Part shown: positions 25,383-32,785 of the stretch, piece by piece | Position numbering within the stretch: position 1 is the first letter of the stretch | Layout of the letters: the number at the start of each line of letters is the position of its first letter | Source of the DNA: Paenibacillus chondroitinus NBRC 15376 | GTDB lineage: Bacteria; Bacillota; Bacilli; Paenibacillales; NBRC-103111 | Length of the DNA stretch: 64,000 nucleotides | Direction: 5' to 3' | NCBI RefSeq assembly: GCF_004000765.1 | Contig: NZ_BILW01000005.1 | Span: 186,001 to 250,000, forward strand | Made by a program: the position numbers and the translations under genes | Notes under the pieces: model-generated | Databases searched by the model: none | The model's input: the letters and a program-made list of their open reading frames with translations, nothing else | What the model was told of the DNA's origin: nothing

Positions 25383-27405
25383 GCATGTCGTGAGTCGAAT
25401 GCCGGAAGCCTTGAAGCAGCTTATTTCCAGCCAAACCTGGTGCTCATCTTACATCAAAGAGGGAGTTTCACTGCCTGATCTGCTGACGGACCGGAAATAT
25501 CTCTTAAGACTGCTGTCTCATTTGTCAGTAGATGAGAAGAATACCCTCCGTCTTATTCTTAGCGCATTCGGTTGTGAGTCGTTCACATACGCTGCGCTTG
25601 AAAAGCAAGCGGGTCTCCGTATGGCCGGCGCTCAAGTCGCCATTGGCCTGGTAGGCCTTAGACGTGCAGGCGTTATTGCCGCTTTCCGCAAAGCCTGGGG
25701 GGAGCAGCTTTTTGTGCTGCCTGAGGATGCTTTTGAGGCATGGCAGGGACTGCTTTTTCCTTCCGTAAAGCTTAAGACTATGGTGGATGAAAACGCGCTA
25801 GAGTTAATACCAGCGGGGTCTACCCAAGCGATTGGCTCGCAGGAGGAAGAAGCAACCGTGCATCCGCGAGGTCTTGCCCAGCAGCTTTTTCACTTTATGG
25901 TAGCGTGTTCGCAGCAATCTTCACTTCCCCTGACCAACAAAGGGACATTACATAAAAAGCAAATCTTGAAGCTAACTCAGCATCTCACGCTTCCGAATGA
26001 CTTGCTGCGCGCCGCGGGAATTACCTACGCATTCAGGGATATTTACGATGACGGTGCAGCACTGATGTTAGAAATGGCTATTCGAATGGGATTCATTTCG
26101 GGGCAAGGGGATCAGCTGGTTGTGTGCAAGGACGCTTTCCTGACATGGCTGGATGATCGCTATGAGAGCCAACAGAAGGCGCTTTACGGCGTTTGGCGGC
26201 AGCTGCAGCTTCCTGCACCTGTCTGGCTTCAACTTGGCTTAGCATGGATGGAGAGGGCGGAAACAGGCCAATGGGTTGAGCTGGATGCTATCGTTGGAGC
26301 GATTATGGCCTGCTGCTCCGAATACGATACGCTGAAAGAAGCTGATTCACTTTCGCGTGCGCTCTTCTCTTGTTGGATTGCGCCGCTGTCCATCTTCCGT
26401 TTTGTTGAGCTTGCTGCCGATAAAGAAGGCGGTATATGGTTTCGCTGGCTGATTTCACTGAGGGAGGAATGGGAATCAGAGGCGGGAATCAGCGATGACC
26501 CACCCGATGTTGCGGAAAAACAATCGACATCTTCTTCACTTTATGTGCAGCCCGATTTTGAAATTCTGCTGCTTCCAGATGTTTCGCTTCGAACGGAATG
26601 GGAGATCGCGGCGTTCGCCGACCTTAAGCAAACGGATCATGTTCGTACTTACCGGATGACAAAAGAAGGCTTTTATCGCGCCTGGGAAATGGGGCAAAGT
26701 AGTGAAGAGATCATCTCCATGCTGCAAGAGAATGCGTGTTATGATATTCCTGAGCCAATAACCTTAACGCTGCGGCAATGGGGGGAGCAGACCGGCAAAG
26801 TGCATTTTGAAGAAGTGACGCTGCTTCGCTGCCGATCGAGCGACATTGCAGACGCCCTGCTTAGAAACGAGAAATGCAAGCCGTTTCTTCGGGAACGTGT
26901 CGGCGCGGCTGATTTTGTAGTGCCCAAAGCGCAGCTCCCTCTGCTTACGAAATGTTTAGAAAGTATGGGCTATAACCCTAAAAGCAGCCGTAAGGATAAG
27001 GATGATCCGGGAGTCAATGCTGCCAAGGGTTCATATGGCAATCAGACACCTGGTTTATGTTATTCCAGAGATTCCATCCAGCTATATGAGATGGATGCCG
27101 AGCTCCCCGAAAGAGATGGCTTATACCCGGACATGAGGGATATTCCGTCAAGTTGGCTGCATGACTTTCGTTCTTACCATGGTTCCACGCGTAAAGAAAT
27201 GATTCGCAAGGCCATTGAATGGAAGAGCTGCTTACAGCTGCGCAAAGAAGGGCAGAACCGCTTCATCATTCCTAGAAGTTTGCGCGAAGAACGCACAGGT
27301 TGGATCCTGGAAGGCCTAGAAGAATTGCAAGAGATTGCATGGTCTGGCGAGGATTGGGAGGAAATGAAATTGATTTTGCCGGGGATTAATGATAAGGATA
27401 TCTAG
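25372..27405 (+). CDS. XPB-associated protein with XPB N-terminal-like domain
   Basis: 677 aa. The C-terminal half (about 400-560) holds a domain like the one at the N-terminus of the neighbouring helicase: SLYVQPDFEILLLPDVSL, TYRMTKEGFYRAWEMGQSSEEIISML. This is the Helicase_C_3/XPB-N type domain. There are no Walker or DEAD motifs, so it is not itself a helicase. The N-terminal part contains winged-helix-like segments. The start is ATG 25372, behind AAAGGAG, inside the end of the helicase gene, so translation is coupled and a complex with the helicase is likely. Confidence 0.8.
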   Translation: MRYEHVVSRMPEALKQLISSQTWCSSYIKEGVSLPDLLTDRKYLLRLLSHLSVDEKNTLRLILSAFGCESFTYAALEKQAGLRMAGAQVAIGLVGLRRAGVIAAFRKAWGEQLFVLPEDAFEAWQGLLFPSVKLKTMVDENALELIPAGSTQAIGSQEEEATVHPRGLAQQLFHFMVACSQQSSLPLTNKGTLHKKQILKLTQHLTLPNDLLRAAGITYAFRDIYDDGAALMLEMAIRMGFISGQGDQLVVCKDAFLTWLDDRYESQQKALYGVWRQLQLPAPVWLQLGLAWMERAETGQWVELDAIVGAIMACCSEYDTLKEADSLSRALFSCWIAPLSIFRFVELAADKEGGIWFRWLISLREEWESEAGISDDPPDVAEKQSTSSSLYVQPDFEILLLPDVSLRTEWEIAAFADLKQTDHVRTYRMTKEGFYRAWEMGQSSEEIISMLQENACYDIPEPITLTLRQWGEQTGKVHFEEVTLLRCRSSDIADALLRNEKCKPFLRERVGAADFVVPKAQLPLLTKCLESMGYNPKSSRKDKDDPGVNAAKGSYGNQTPGLCYSRDSIQLYEMDAELPERDGLYPDMRDIPSSWLHDFRSYHGSTRKEMIRKAIEWKSCLQLRKEGQNRFIIPRSLREERTGWILEGLEELQEIAWSGEDWEEMKLILPGINDKDI

Positions 27406-27487
27406 AGAAAAGGAAGAAACTCTTGAGGAACTGTGGTATAGTAGAGATGTCAGATACTCTTTAAGAGGAAGGAAGTTGAACATAGGT

Positions 27488-27937
27488 ATGTTACAGACGA
27501 TGGAAACAGAAACGATTGATATGTCGGCCGTTCTTATGCAGGCCTATGACATGGGTGACATGATTAATTCCTCTGCTGAAGTGGCAGATTATTTATATTG
27601 GAAGAACGCTGTTGAGAACAGTGCGGAAGTGAAAGAGCTGAAAGCCGTCTTTGCAAGGAAAAAAGATGCTTTCGAAGAATGCGAGCGTTTCGGGCATTAT
27701 CACCCGAGTTATCACGAAGCATTGGCTGCTGTGAACGAGGTTCAGGACAAGTTGCATCAGGTCGAGGCTGTTCGCAGATTCAAAGAAGCGGAGGATCGCT
27801 TGGACGATTTACTGTTCACCGTATCCACGACGATCGCTCACGCCGTATCTGATTCTATCAAAGTTCCCAGCAATAACCCGCTGCCAACCGGCAAAGGATG
27901 TTCCTCCGGCGGAAGCTGCAGCGGCAATTGCGGTTAA
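27488..27937 (+). CDS. ylbF: YlbF, RicF-type regulator (Y-complex subunit)
   Basis: 149 aa, identical in length to B. subtilis YlbF. The helical core has ECERFGHYHPSYHEALAAVNEVQ and VRRFKEAEDRLDDLL, and the tail reads CSSGGSCSGNCG, a Cys cluster like that which binds an Fe-S cluster in the RicA-RicF-RicT complex. That complex promotes mRNA maturation, competence, sporulation and biofilm formation. ATG 27488 fits the family N-terminus; a TTG at 27476 with better Shine-Dalgarno spacing is possible. It ends 6 bp from the convergent asparaginase gene. Confidence 0.9.
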   Translation: MLQTMETETIDMSAVLMQAYDMGDMINSSAEVADYLYWKNAVENSAEVKELKAVFARKKDAFEECERFGHYHPSYHEALAAVNEVQDKLHQVEAVRRFKEAEDRLDDLLFTVSTTIAHAVSDSIKVPSNNPLPTGKGCSSGGSCSGNCG

Positions 27938-27943
27938 CCCATG

Positions 27944-28948
27944 TTACAACTGGAAATCGGGGCGGATGATTCCGACCTCGGTTCCTTGCCAGTTATGAAC
28001 GGTAGGCGTGTGAAATGCAGCAAGCTTGCTGACTTCGGATGCCGAAAGCAGATCTAACTGCTTTAGCGCTTCAACGACAGCAGGATATAGCGCTCGCTGA
28101 TTACCGTCTTCAATCTTCAGCACAAAACCCAAACCTTTATCGGGAACCGTTAGTGCGAAAATACCCTCAGCACCCATTTTGCCGATGATTCGGCCTTGCG
28201 TGGCTTCGATTAACTGCGTATCGAAGCGATCGTTGCCTGCTAGGAATTGAGGATATTTTCGCACCGCGGCGACGATTCTCTGGCAAGCGTTTGCACGGAC
28301 TTCAGGCAGCGCTTCCGGACTTCCTAGCCGGGCGAATGCAAGGGCTAGATGATGGATCGGCATGCCGAATACGGGCACTCCGCAGCCGTCGATCCCGAGC
28401 TCCATCTGCGATTTGGGGATGTCCGACATGGCGCACACCGCCTCCAGCATAAGCTGCTGCACAGGATGCTGCAGGCTCATGTATGTATCCGGTGATGCAC
28501 CGAGGTGCGCACAAAGCGCCAGCATGCCGGAATGTTTGCCAGAGCAGTTGTTATGCAGCGTGGTCGGCGCTTCTCCCCGCTCCCGCATCGCCTGCGCGGT
28601 CGGCGCGTGGTAGGGCTCATGAGCACCGCACTGCAGGTGCTCGTGGTGGAAACCGAGCTTGCCCAAGATGCCTTGGGCAGCGCTCACGTGCTCGGCTTCC
28701 CCGTTGTGGGAAGCGCAGCACAAAGCGATTTCGGCCTCACCAAGGCCGAAATGATCCGCCGCGCCGGACTCGATGACCGGCAGCGCTTGAATGAGCTTCG
28801 CCGTTGAACGGGCGAAGGTAAGGAGCTGTGGGTCGCCTGCGCCGTGCAGCAGCGAGCCCTTGGTATTAACGACCGCGAGATGAACGCGGTGAACACTTTC
28901 CGTTATGTTCCCGCGGTATACGCGGACAATGGTGTTAGAAGGCTTCAT
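27944..28948 (-). CDS. L-asparaginase, Rhizobium etli type (class 3)
   Basis: 334 aa of the Asparaginase_II family, unrelated to the classic AnsA/AnsB enzymes. It hydrolyses asparagine to aspartate and ammonia. Catalytic features are the SxxK pair in ARSTAKLIQALP, the second Ser in LCCASHNGE, LHNNCSGKHSGML and LGIDGCGVPVFG, whose cysteines coordinate zinc in the characterised homologue. No signal peptide, so it is cytosolic. GC content is elevated around 28250-28800. It interrupts the ylbF-ylbG neighbourhood on the opposite strand. Confidence 0.88.
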   Translation of the reverse strand: MKPSNTIVRVYRGNITESVHRVHLAVVNTKGSLLHGAGDPQLLTFARSTAKLIQALPVIESGAADHFGLGEAEIALCCASHNGEAEHVSAAQGILGKLGFHHEHLQCGAHEPYHAPTAQAMRERGEAPTTLHNNCSGKHSGMLALCAHLGASPDTYMSLQHPVQQLMLEAVCAMSDIPKSQMELGIDGCGVPVFGMPIHHLALAFARLGSPEALPEVRANACQRIVAAVRKYPQFLAGNDRFDTQLIEATQGRIIGKMGAEGIFALTVPDKGLGFVLKIEDGNQRALYPAVVEALKQLDLLSASEVSKLAAFHTPTVHNWQGTEVGIIRPDFQL

Positions 28949-28995
28949 GTAAGGGTATCACTCCATACTAGGATTATTGAAAAGAGGTTGCAATC

Positions 28996-29259
28996 ATGAT
29001 GATTGAGCGTAGCGGGTTAATCATTTGGGTTAACGATGTTAAAGCCGCCAGAAACTTGGAAAGATTCGGTTCGCTTCATTACATATCCAAGAAAATGAAT
29101 TATGCGGTTCTTTATATACATGCAAGCAAAGTTGAAGAAACGACTCGCAGCTTACTTAAGCTGCCCTACGTCAAAAAAGTAGAGAAGTCATATCGCAACG
29201 AAATCAAAACCGAATACAGTAGTGAAGTACCGGACAAAACTAGATTTTACACCCTTTGA
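28996..29259 (+). CDS. ylbG: YlbG family protein (UPF0298/DUF2129)
   Basis: 87 aa. Matches YlbG: GLIIWVNDVKAARNLERFGSLHYISKKMNYAVLYI and LLKLPYVKKVEKSYRNEI. The function is unknown. In B. subtilis ylbG directly follows ylbF; here they are separated by the asparaginase gene. AAAGAGG precedes the ATG. A terminator follows. Confidence 0.9.
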   Translation: MMIERSGLIIWVNDVKAARNLERFGSLHYISKKMNYAVLYIHASKVEETTRSLLKLPYVKKVEKSYRNEIKTEYSSEVPDKTRFYTL

Positions 29260-29275
29260 GGCTGTAGTGCAAAAC

Positions 29276-29303
29276 GAAAGCTTCGGAAGAAGCTTTTTTT
29301 ATT
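29276..29303 (+). terminator. Terminator after ylbG
   Basis: AAAGCTTC / GAAGCTTT stem followed by a seven-T run. The 110 bp beyond it are very AT-rich and include a TATAAT at 29391-29396 that may belong to a promoter for the next gene. Confidence 0.75.
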
Positions 29304-29470
29304 TTTTGAATTTTTAGATAATAAGCATTTTTTCATGAATTCACAAATATTTATTAATAATTTTATATATTCTTACATGGGAAAAAAAGTTATAATCAAG
29401 TAAACTATAACTTACATATATTCATGGAATAGGTACGCGGACTCATTTTTGTAGGAAAGGGGGTGTGATC

Positions 29471-29908
29471 ATGAAAGACAAAGTAATGGGGAGATGGAGT
29501 ACTTACGAACCATTCTTCGTGCAGCTGGGTGACAAGAAAGTAGCGGATGTCGTGATCACGAATCATGCGAAGCTGAGATGGAGTGATCGTGTCTCTAGTG
29601 AAAATAACTCACTGGAGGAAATCTGTGCTTTTCTATGGGAAAAGCTTAAAAATGGTGACATCGTCCCTTATTATCGAAATGAAGAAGATGTTTATCTGAT
29701 TGATGATGACCTTGTCGTCGTTGCCGAGTTTTCTCACTTGGAGAATGAAACGGATCTGGTGGGCAATCCGCTGCATAAGATGATCATCGTCACCTTCCTC
29801 GGGAGAATGTCCGAAACCATGGAGCTTCGCGATTTGAAATCATATTATTCTTGGCTTAGGCATTCAAGGCGCATGACATTGATCAAGAACAGCCGCAAGC
29901 GCCGGTAA
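29471..29908 (+). CDS. Conserved-looking hypothetical protein
   Basis: 145 aa, soluble, basic C-terminus (RHSRRMTLIKNSRKRR). Not recognised. The stretch VITNHAKLRWSDRV, an acidic helix, DVYLIDDDLVVVAEF and KMIIVTFLG gives a pattern loosely like small RelE-superfamily proteins (HA-x-x-R, then two strands ending in a hydrophobic TFLG). No antitoxin-like neighbour is present, so a toxin role is not supported. GAAAGGGGG lies 8 nt before ATG 29471. A terminator follows. Confidence 0.7.
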   Translation: MKDKVMGRWSTYEPFFVQLGDKKVADVVITNHAKLRWSDRVSSENNSLEEICAFLWEKLKNGDIVPYYRNEEDVYLIDDDLVVVAEFSHLENETDLVGNPLHKMIIVTFLGRMSETMELRDLKSYYSWLRHSRRMTLIKNSRKRR

Positions 29909-29927
29909 CTGGATAATAGCTGGATCA

Positions 29928-29957
29928 AGGGCGTGTCCATCGGGCATGCTCTTTTTT
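29928..29957 (+). terminator. Terminator after the hypothetical gene
   Basis: AGGGCGTG pairs with CATGCTCT (two G-U pairs) around a short loop, then six T. Confidence 0.65.
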
Positions 29958-30019
29958 ACGTCTGAATGGACTGCGCGCGCGCAATTTCATATAATGGTAG
30001 CAAAGAGAGGCGGGGTTTC

Positions 30020-30931
30020 ATGGCACTTAATTTTCATCAACTTCACATTTTTTATACCGTCGCGGAAAAAGGAAGTTTCTCACATGCCGCCGGGGCGCTG
30101 CATATGACCCAGCCTGCCGTCACGATGCAGGTCCAATCCCTCGAGGATTATTTCGGCGTGAAGCTATTTCACCGCAGCACCAAGAAGATTGAGCTTTCTG
30201 AAGCGGGAAGAGCGCTCATGCCGTTTGCTAAAAATAGCATTGAGCTGATTCGGGAGACGGACGTGGCGATGTCCAAGTTCACCAAAATGATTGAAGGACG
30301 TCTCCAGCTTGGCGCAAGCTTGACGATGGGCGAATACATTTTACCTCGTCTTCTTGGTCCCTTCAGCAAAGATTACCCGAATATCTCCGTTTCCATGAAG
30401 GTAATGAATACGACACAAATTCTTGATGAGGTTCTGGGTCATCAGCTGAATTTCGGGCTTGTTGAGGCGCCGATTCATCATCCGGATGTTCATACAGAAG
30501 CGATTCTAAGCGATGAGCTGAAGCTTATTGTGCCGACGGACCACCCTTTAGCAGACCTGGAGGTTGTTACACTCGAAGAAGTGTTGAAATATCCTTTCGT
30601 GCTTCGTGAGCAGGGGTCCGGAACTCGAAGGGTAATGGAAGAGGAATTCGCCCGCTGCAACATGGATTGCTCCACAATGAAGATTGTCATGGAATTAGGC
30701 AGCACTGGCGCTATTAAATCAGCCGTTGAAGCTGGACTTGGTATTTCCATCCTATCGCAGTCTTCGGTTAAGCATGAAGTGACCCTAGGACTGTTTAAAG
30801 TGAAAACGATTGAGAATATTAGGTTTGAACGCAGCTTCTATGCGATTTATTTAAATTCCACACTGCTTCCTATATCCGCAGTCAGTTTTATGACCTTTTT
30901 ACAGCAGGAAGAATTAAGCCGTTTTCTTTAA
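30020..30931 (+). CDS. LysR-family transcriptional regulator
   Basis: 303 aa. The N-terminal winged HTH reads FHQLHIFYTVAEKGSFSHAA and ALHMTQPAVTMQVQSLEDYFG, followed by the periplasmic-binding-like effector domain (about 90-300). It resembles the CysL/CysB-like branch in length and in the HQLNFGLVEAP region, but the effector cannot be told. ATG 30020 is preceded by GAGAGGCGGGG; an 18-residue upstream in-frame extension lacks a ribosome site. The PHP-phosphoesterase gene follows, and the regulon is not evident. Confidence 0.9.
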   Translation: MALNFHQLHIFYTVAEKGSFSHAAGALHMTQPAVTMQVQSLEDYFGVKLFHRSTKKIELSEAGRALMPFAKNSIELIRETDVAMSKFTKMIEGRLQLGASLTMGEYILPRLLGPFSKDYPNISVSMKVMNTTQILDEVLGHQLNFGLVEAPIHHPDVHTEAILSDELKLIVPTDHPLADLEVVTLEEVLKYPFVLREQGSGTRRVMEEEFARCNMDCSTMKIVMELGSTGAIKSAVEAGLGISILSQSSVKHEVTLGLFKVKTIENIRFERSFYAIYLNSTLLPISAVSFMTFLQQEELSRFL

Positions 30932-30977
30932 AATGTGCAGCACCTGTAAGGGATAAGAAGAAGAGGGGGAAGCGGAA

Positions 30978-31844
30978 ATGACAGCCAAGGTGTCATCCAA
31001 AATGGAAGCGGATTTACATACACATACGACGGCTTCGGACGGGACGCAGCGTCCTGCGGCTAATGTGCAAATGGCCCACGATGCCGGATTGGCGGCAATC
31101 GCGATCACGGATCATGATACGGTTTCAGGAGTGGCTGAGGCGCTTGCAGAAGGAGCAAAGCTCGGCATTGAAGTTGTACCTGGGGTTGAGATCTCGACCG
31201 TCGCGGGTGGCCAAGACATCCATGTGCTGGGGTATTATATTCAAATCGACGATAGTCAGTTTCTGGAAAGATTGGCCTCTTTGCGTGACACCCGAAATGC
31301 TCGGAACGACATGATTATTGAGCGCTTGCAGCAGTTAGGCATGGAAATTACGATGGATGATGTGCTCAAAGAAGTAGCGAATATTAAGCGCAAGGGCGAT
31401 ACTGTCGGAAGACCCCATATTGCTGCTGTGCTTTTGAACAAAGGTTATGTTTCCTCCATTAGCGAGGCCTTTGACAAGTATTTGGCTACAGGCGCAGCCG
31501 CTTATGCCAACCCGCCGCGCATCAAACCGGAAACGGCCATCCAGTGGATTCATGAAGCGGGTGGAAAGGCCGTACTTGCTCATCCGGGCATCTATCATGA
31601 CGATGCGCTCGTTGAGGCTATTACGCAGCAAGGATTAGACGGCATTGAGGTCTACCATTCCGACCATACGCCGGAAGATGAAGCGAGATATCTTGAGCTT
31701 GCCCAGCGCACAGGCCTTCTCATTACAGCGGGTTCAGATTTCCACGGCGAACGGGGCGGAGTTGTTTTTCATGCGCCTATCGGTTCCAAGCGAATTGGGA
31801 CTGAAGTTTTGCAATATCTACAAACCGAGAAGGAGCCGCGTTAA
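30978..31844 (+). CDS. PHP-domain phosphoesterase (TrpH/RnaAM-like)
   Basis: 288 aa. All PHP metal motifs are present: ADLHTHTTASDG, ITDHDTVSG, GVEISTV, HVLGYY, GRPHIA, AHPG and SDFHG. Related proteins are 5'-3' exonucleases or 3',5'-nucleoside bisphosphate phosphatases (TrpH/RNase AM). The gene's TAA overlaps the galU ATG by one base, so the two are translated from one mRNA. GGGGGAAGCGG precedes the ATG. Confidence 0.87.
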   Translation: MTAKVSSKMEADLHTHTTASDGTQRPAANVQMAHDAGLAAIAITDHDTVSGVAEALAEGAKLGIEVVPGVEISTVAGGQDIHVLGYYIQIDDSQFLERLASLRDTRNARNDMIIERLQQLGMEITMDDVLKEVANIKRKGDTVGRPHIAAVLLNKGYVSSISEAFDKYLATGAAAYANPPRIKPETAIQWIHEAGGKAVLAHPGIYHDDALVEAITQQGLDGIEVYHSDHTPEDEARYLELAQRTGLLITAGSDFHGERGGVVFHAPIGSKRIGTEVLQYLQTEKEPR

Positions 31845-32725
31845 TGAAAAAGATTCGCAAAGCGATCATTCCTGCGGCTGGTTTAGGAACCCGCTTCCTG
31901 CCAGCCACGAAAGCGCAGCCCAAAGAAATGCTGCCCATTGTGGACAAGCCTGCCATCCAATACATCGTGGAAGAAGCAATTGAGTCCGGGATTGAGGATA
32001 TCATCATTGTAACCGGCCGCAACAAGCGGGCGATTGAAGATCATTTTGATAAATCCGTTGAACTTGAAATGATGCTTGAGGAAAAGGGCAGCACGCAATT
32101 GTTGAATATTGTGCAGTCTGTCTCTAATCTGGCTGACGTTCATTATATTCGGCAAAAGCAGCCCTTAGGCCTCGGCCATGCCATCCTTTGCGCACGCAAA
32201 TTTATTGGCGATGAGCCGTTTGCCGTGCTTCTGGGCGATGACATTCTGCAGTCATCTCCACCTGGACTCAAACAGATGCTGGATGTTTATGAACAGACAG
32301 AAACGTCCGTTATCGCTGTACAGGAAGTGCCATGGGAAGATGTGAGCAAATATGGGATCGTTTCCCCCGCGGCGAGCTACGGCAGCTATCGTTTGATTGA
32401 AGATTTGGTCGAAAAACCTGACCGTGACCAAGCACCTTCGAATTTAGCCGTGATCGGCCGTTACTTGATCATGCCTGAAATATTTGGCATTTTGGAACGG
32501 CAAGAGCCTGGCCGCGGTGGAGAAATTCAATTAACGGATGCACTCCGTGTCCTGAATAGAGAGCAGCAAATGGCCGCTTATTTGATGCAGGCGAATCGTT
32601 ACGATGTTGGCGACAAATTCGGCTATATTGAAGCGACCATCGAGCTTGCCCTTCAACGGCCGGATTTGCAGCAGCAGGTGAAAGCGTATCTTCTCAATTT
32701 GGCTAGAAAGCTAGAAGCGGAATAA
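31844..32725 (+). CDS. galU: UTP-glucose-1-phosphate uridylyltransferase
   Basis: 293 aa. Makes UDP-glucose for glycolipid anchors, teichoic-acid decoration and exopolysaccharide. The nucleotidyltransferase signature is AAGLGTRFLPATKAQPKEMLPIVDKPAIQYIV; also LGLGHAILCA, LLGDDIL and VEKP. B. subtilis calls it GtaB. The start is fused to the preceding PHP gene as TAATG. A bidirectional terminator follows. Confidence 0.95.
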   Translation: MKKIRKAIIPAAGLGTRFLPATKAQPKEMLPIVDKPAIQYIVEEAIESGIEDIIIVTGRNKRAIEDHFDKSVELEMMLEEKGSTQLLNIVQSVSNLADVHYIRQKQPLGLGHAILCARKFIGDEPFAVLLGDDILQSSPPGLKQMLDVYEQTETSVIAVQEVPWEDVSKYGIVSPAASYGSYRLIEDLVEKPDRDQAPSNLAVIGRYLIMPEIFGILERQEPGRGGEIQLTDALRVLNREQQMAAYLMQANRYDVGDKFGYIEATIELALQRPDLQQQVKAYLLNLARKLEAE

Positions 32726-32743
32726 ACATAAGTATACATAAGT

Positions 32744-32785
32744 AAAAGAACCTAGTGCAGGAAGATGCGCTAGGTTCTTTCTTTA
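32744..32785. terminator. Bidirectional terminator between galU and rqcH
   Basis: Arms AAAAGAACCTAG and CTAGGTTCTTTC, T-rich on the right. The arms are identical to those of the terminator at 6482. Confidence 0.85.
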
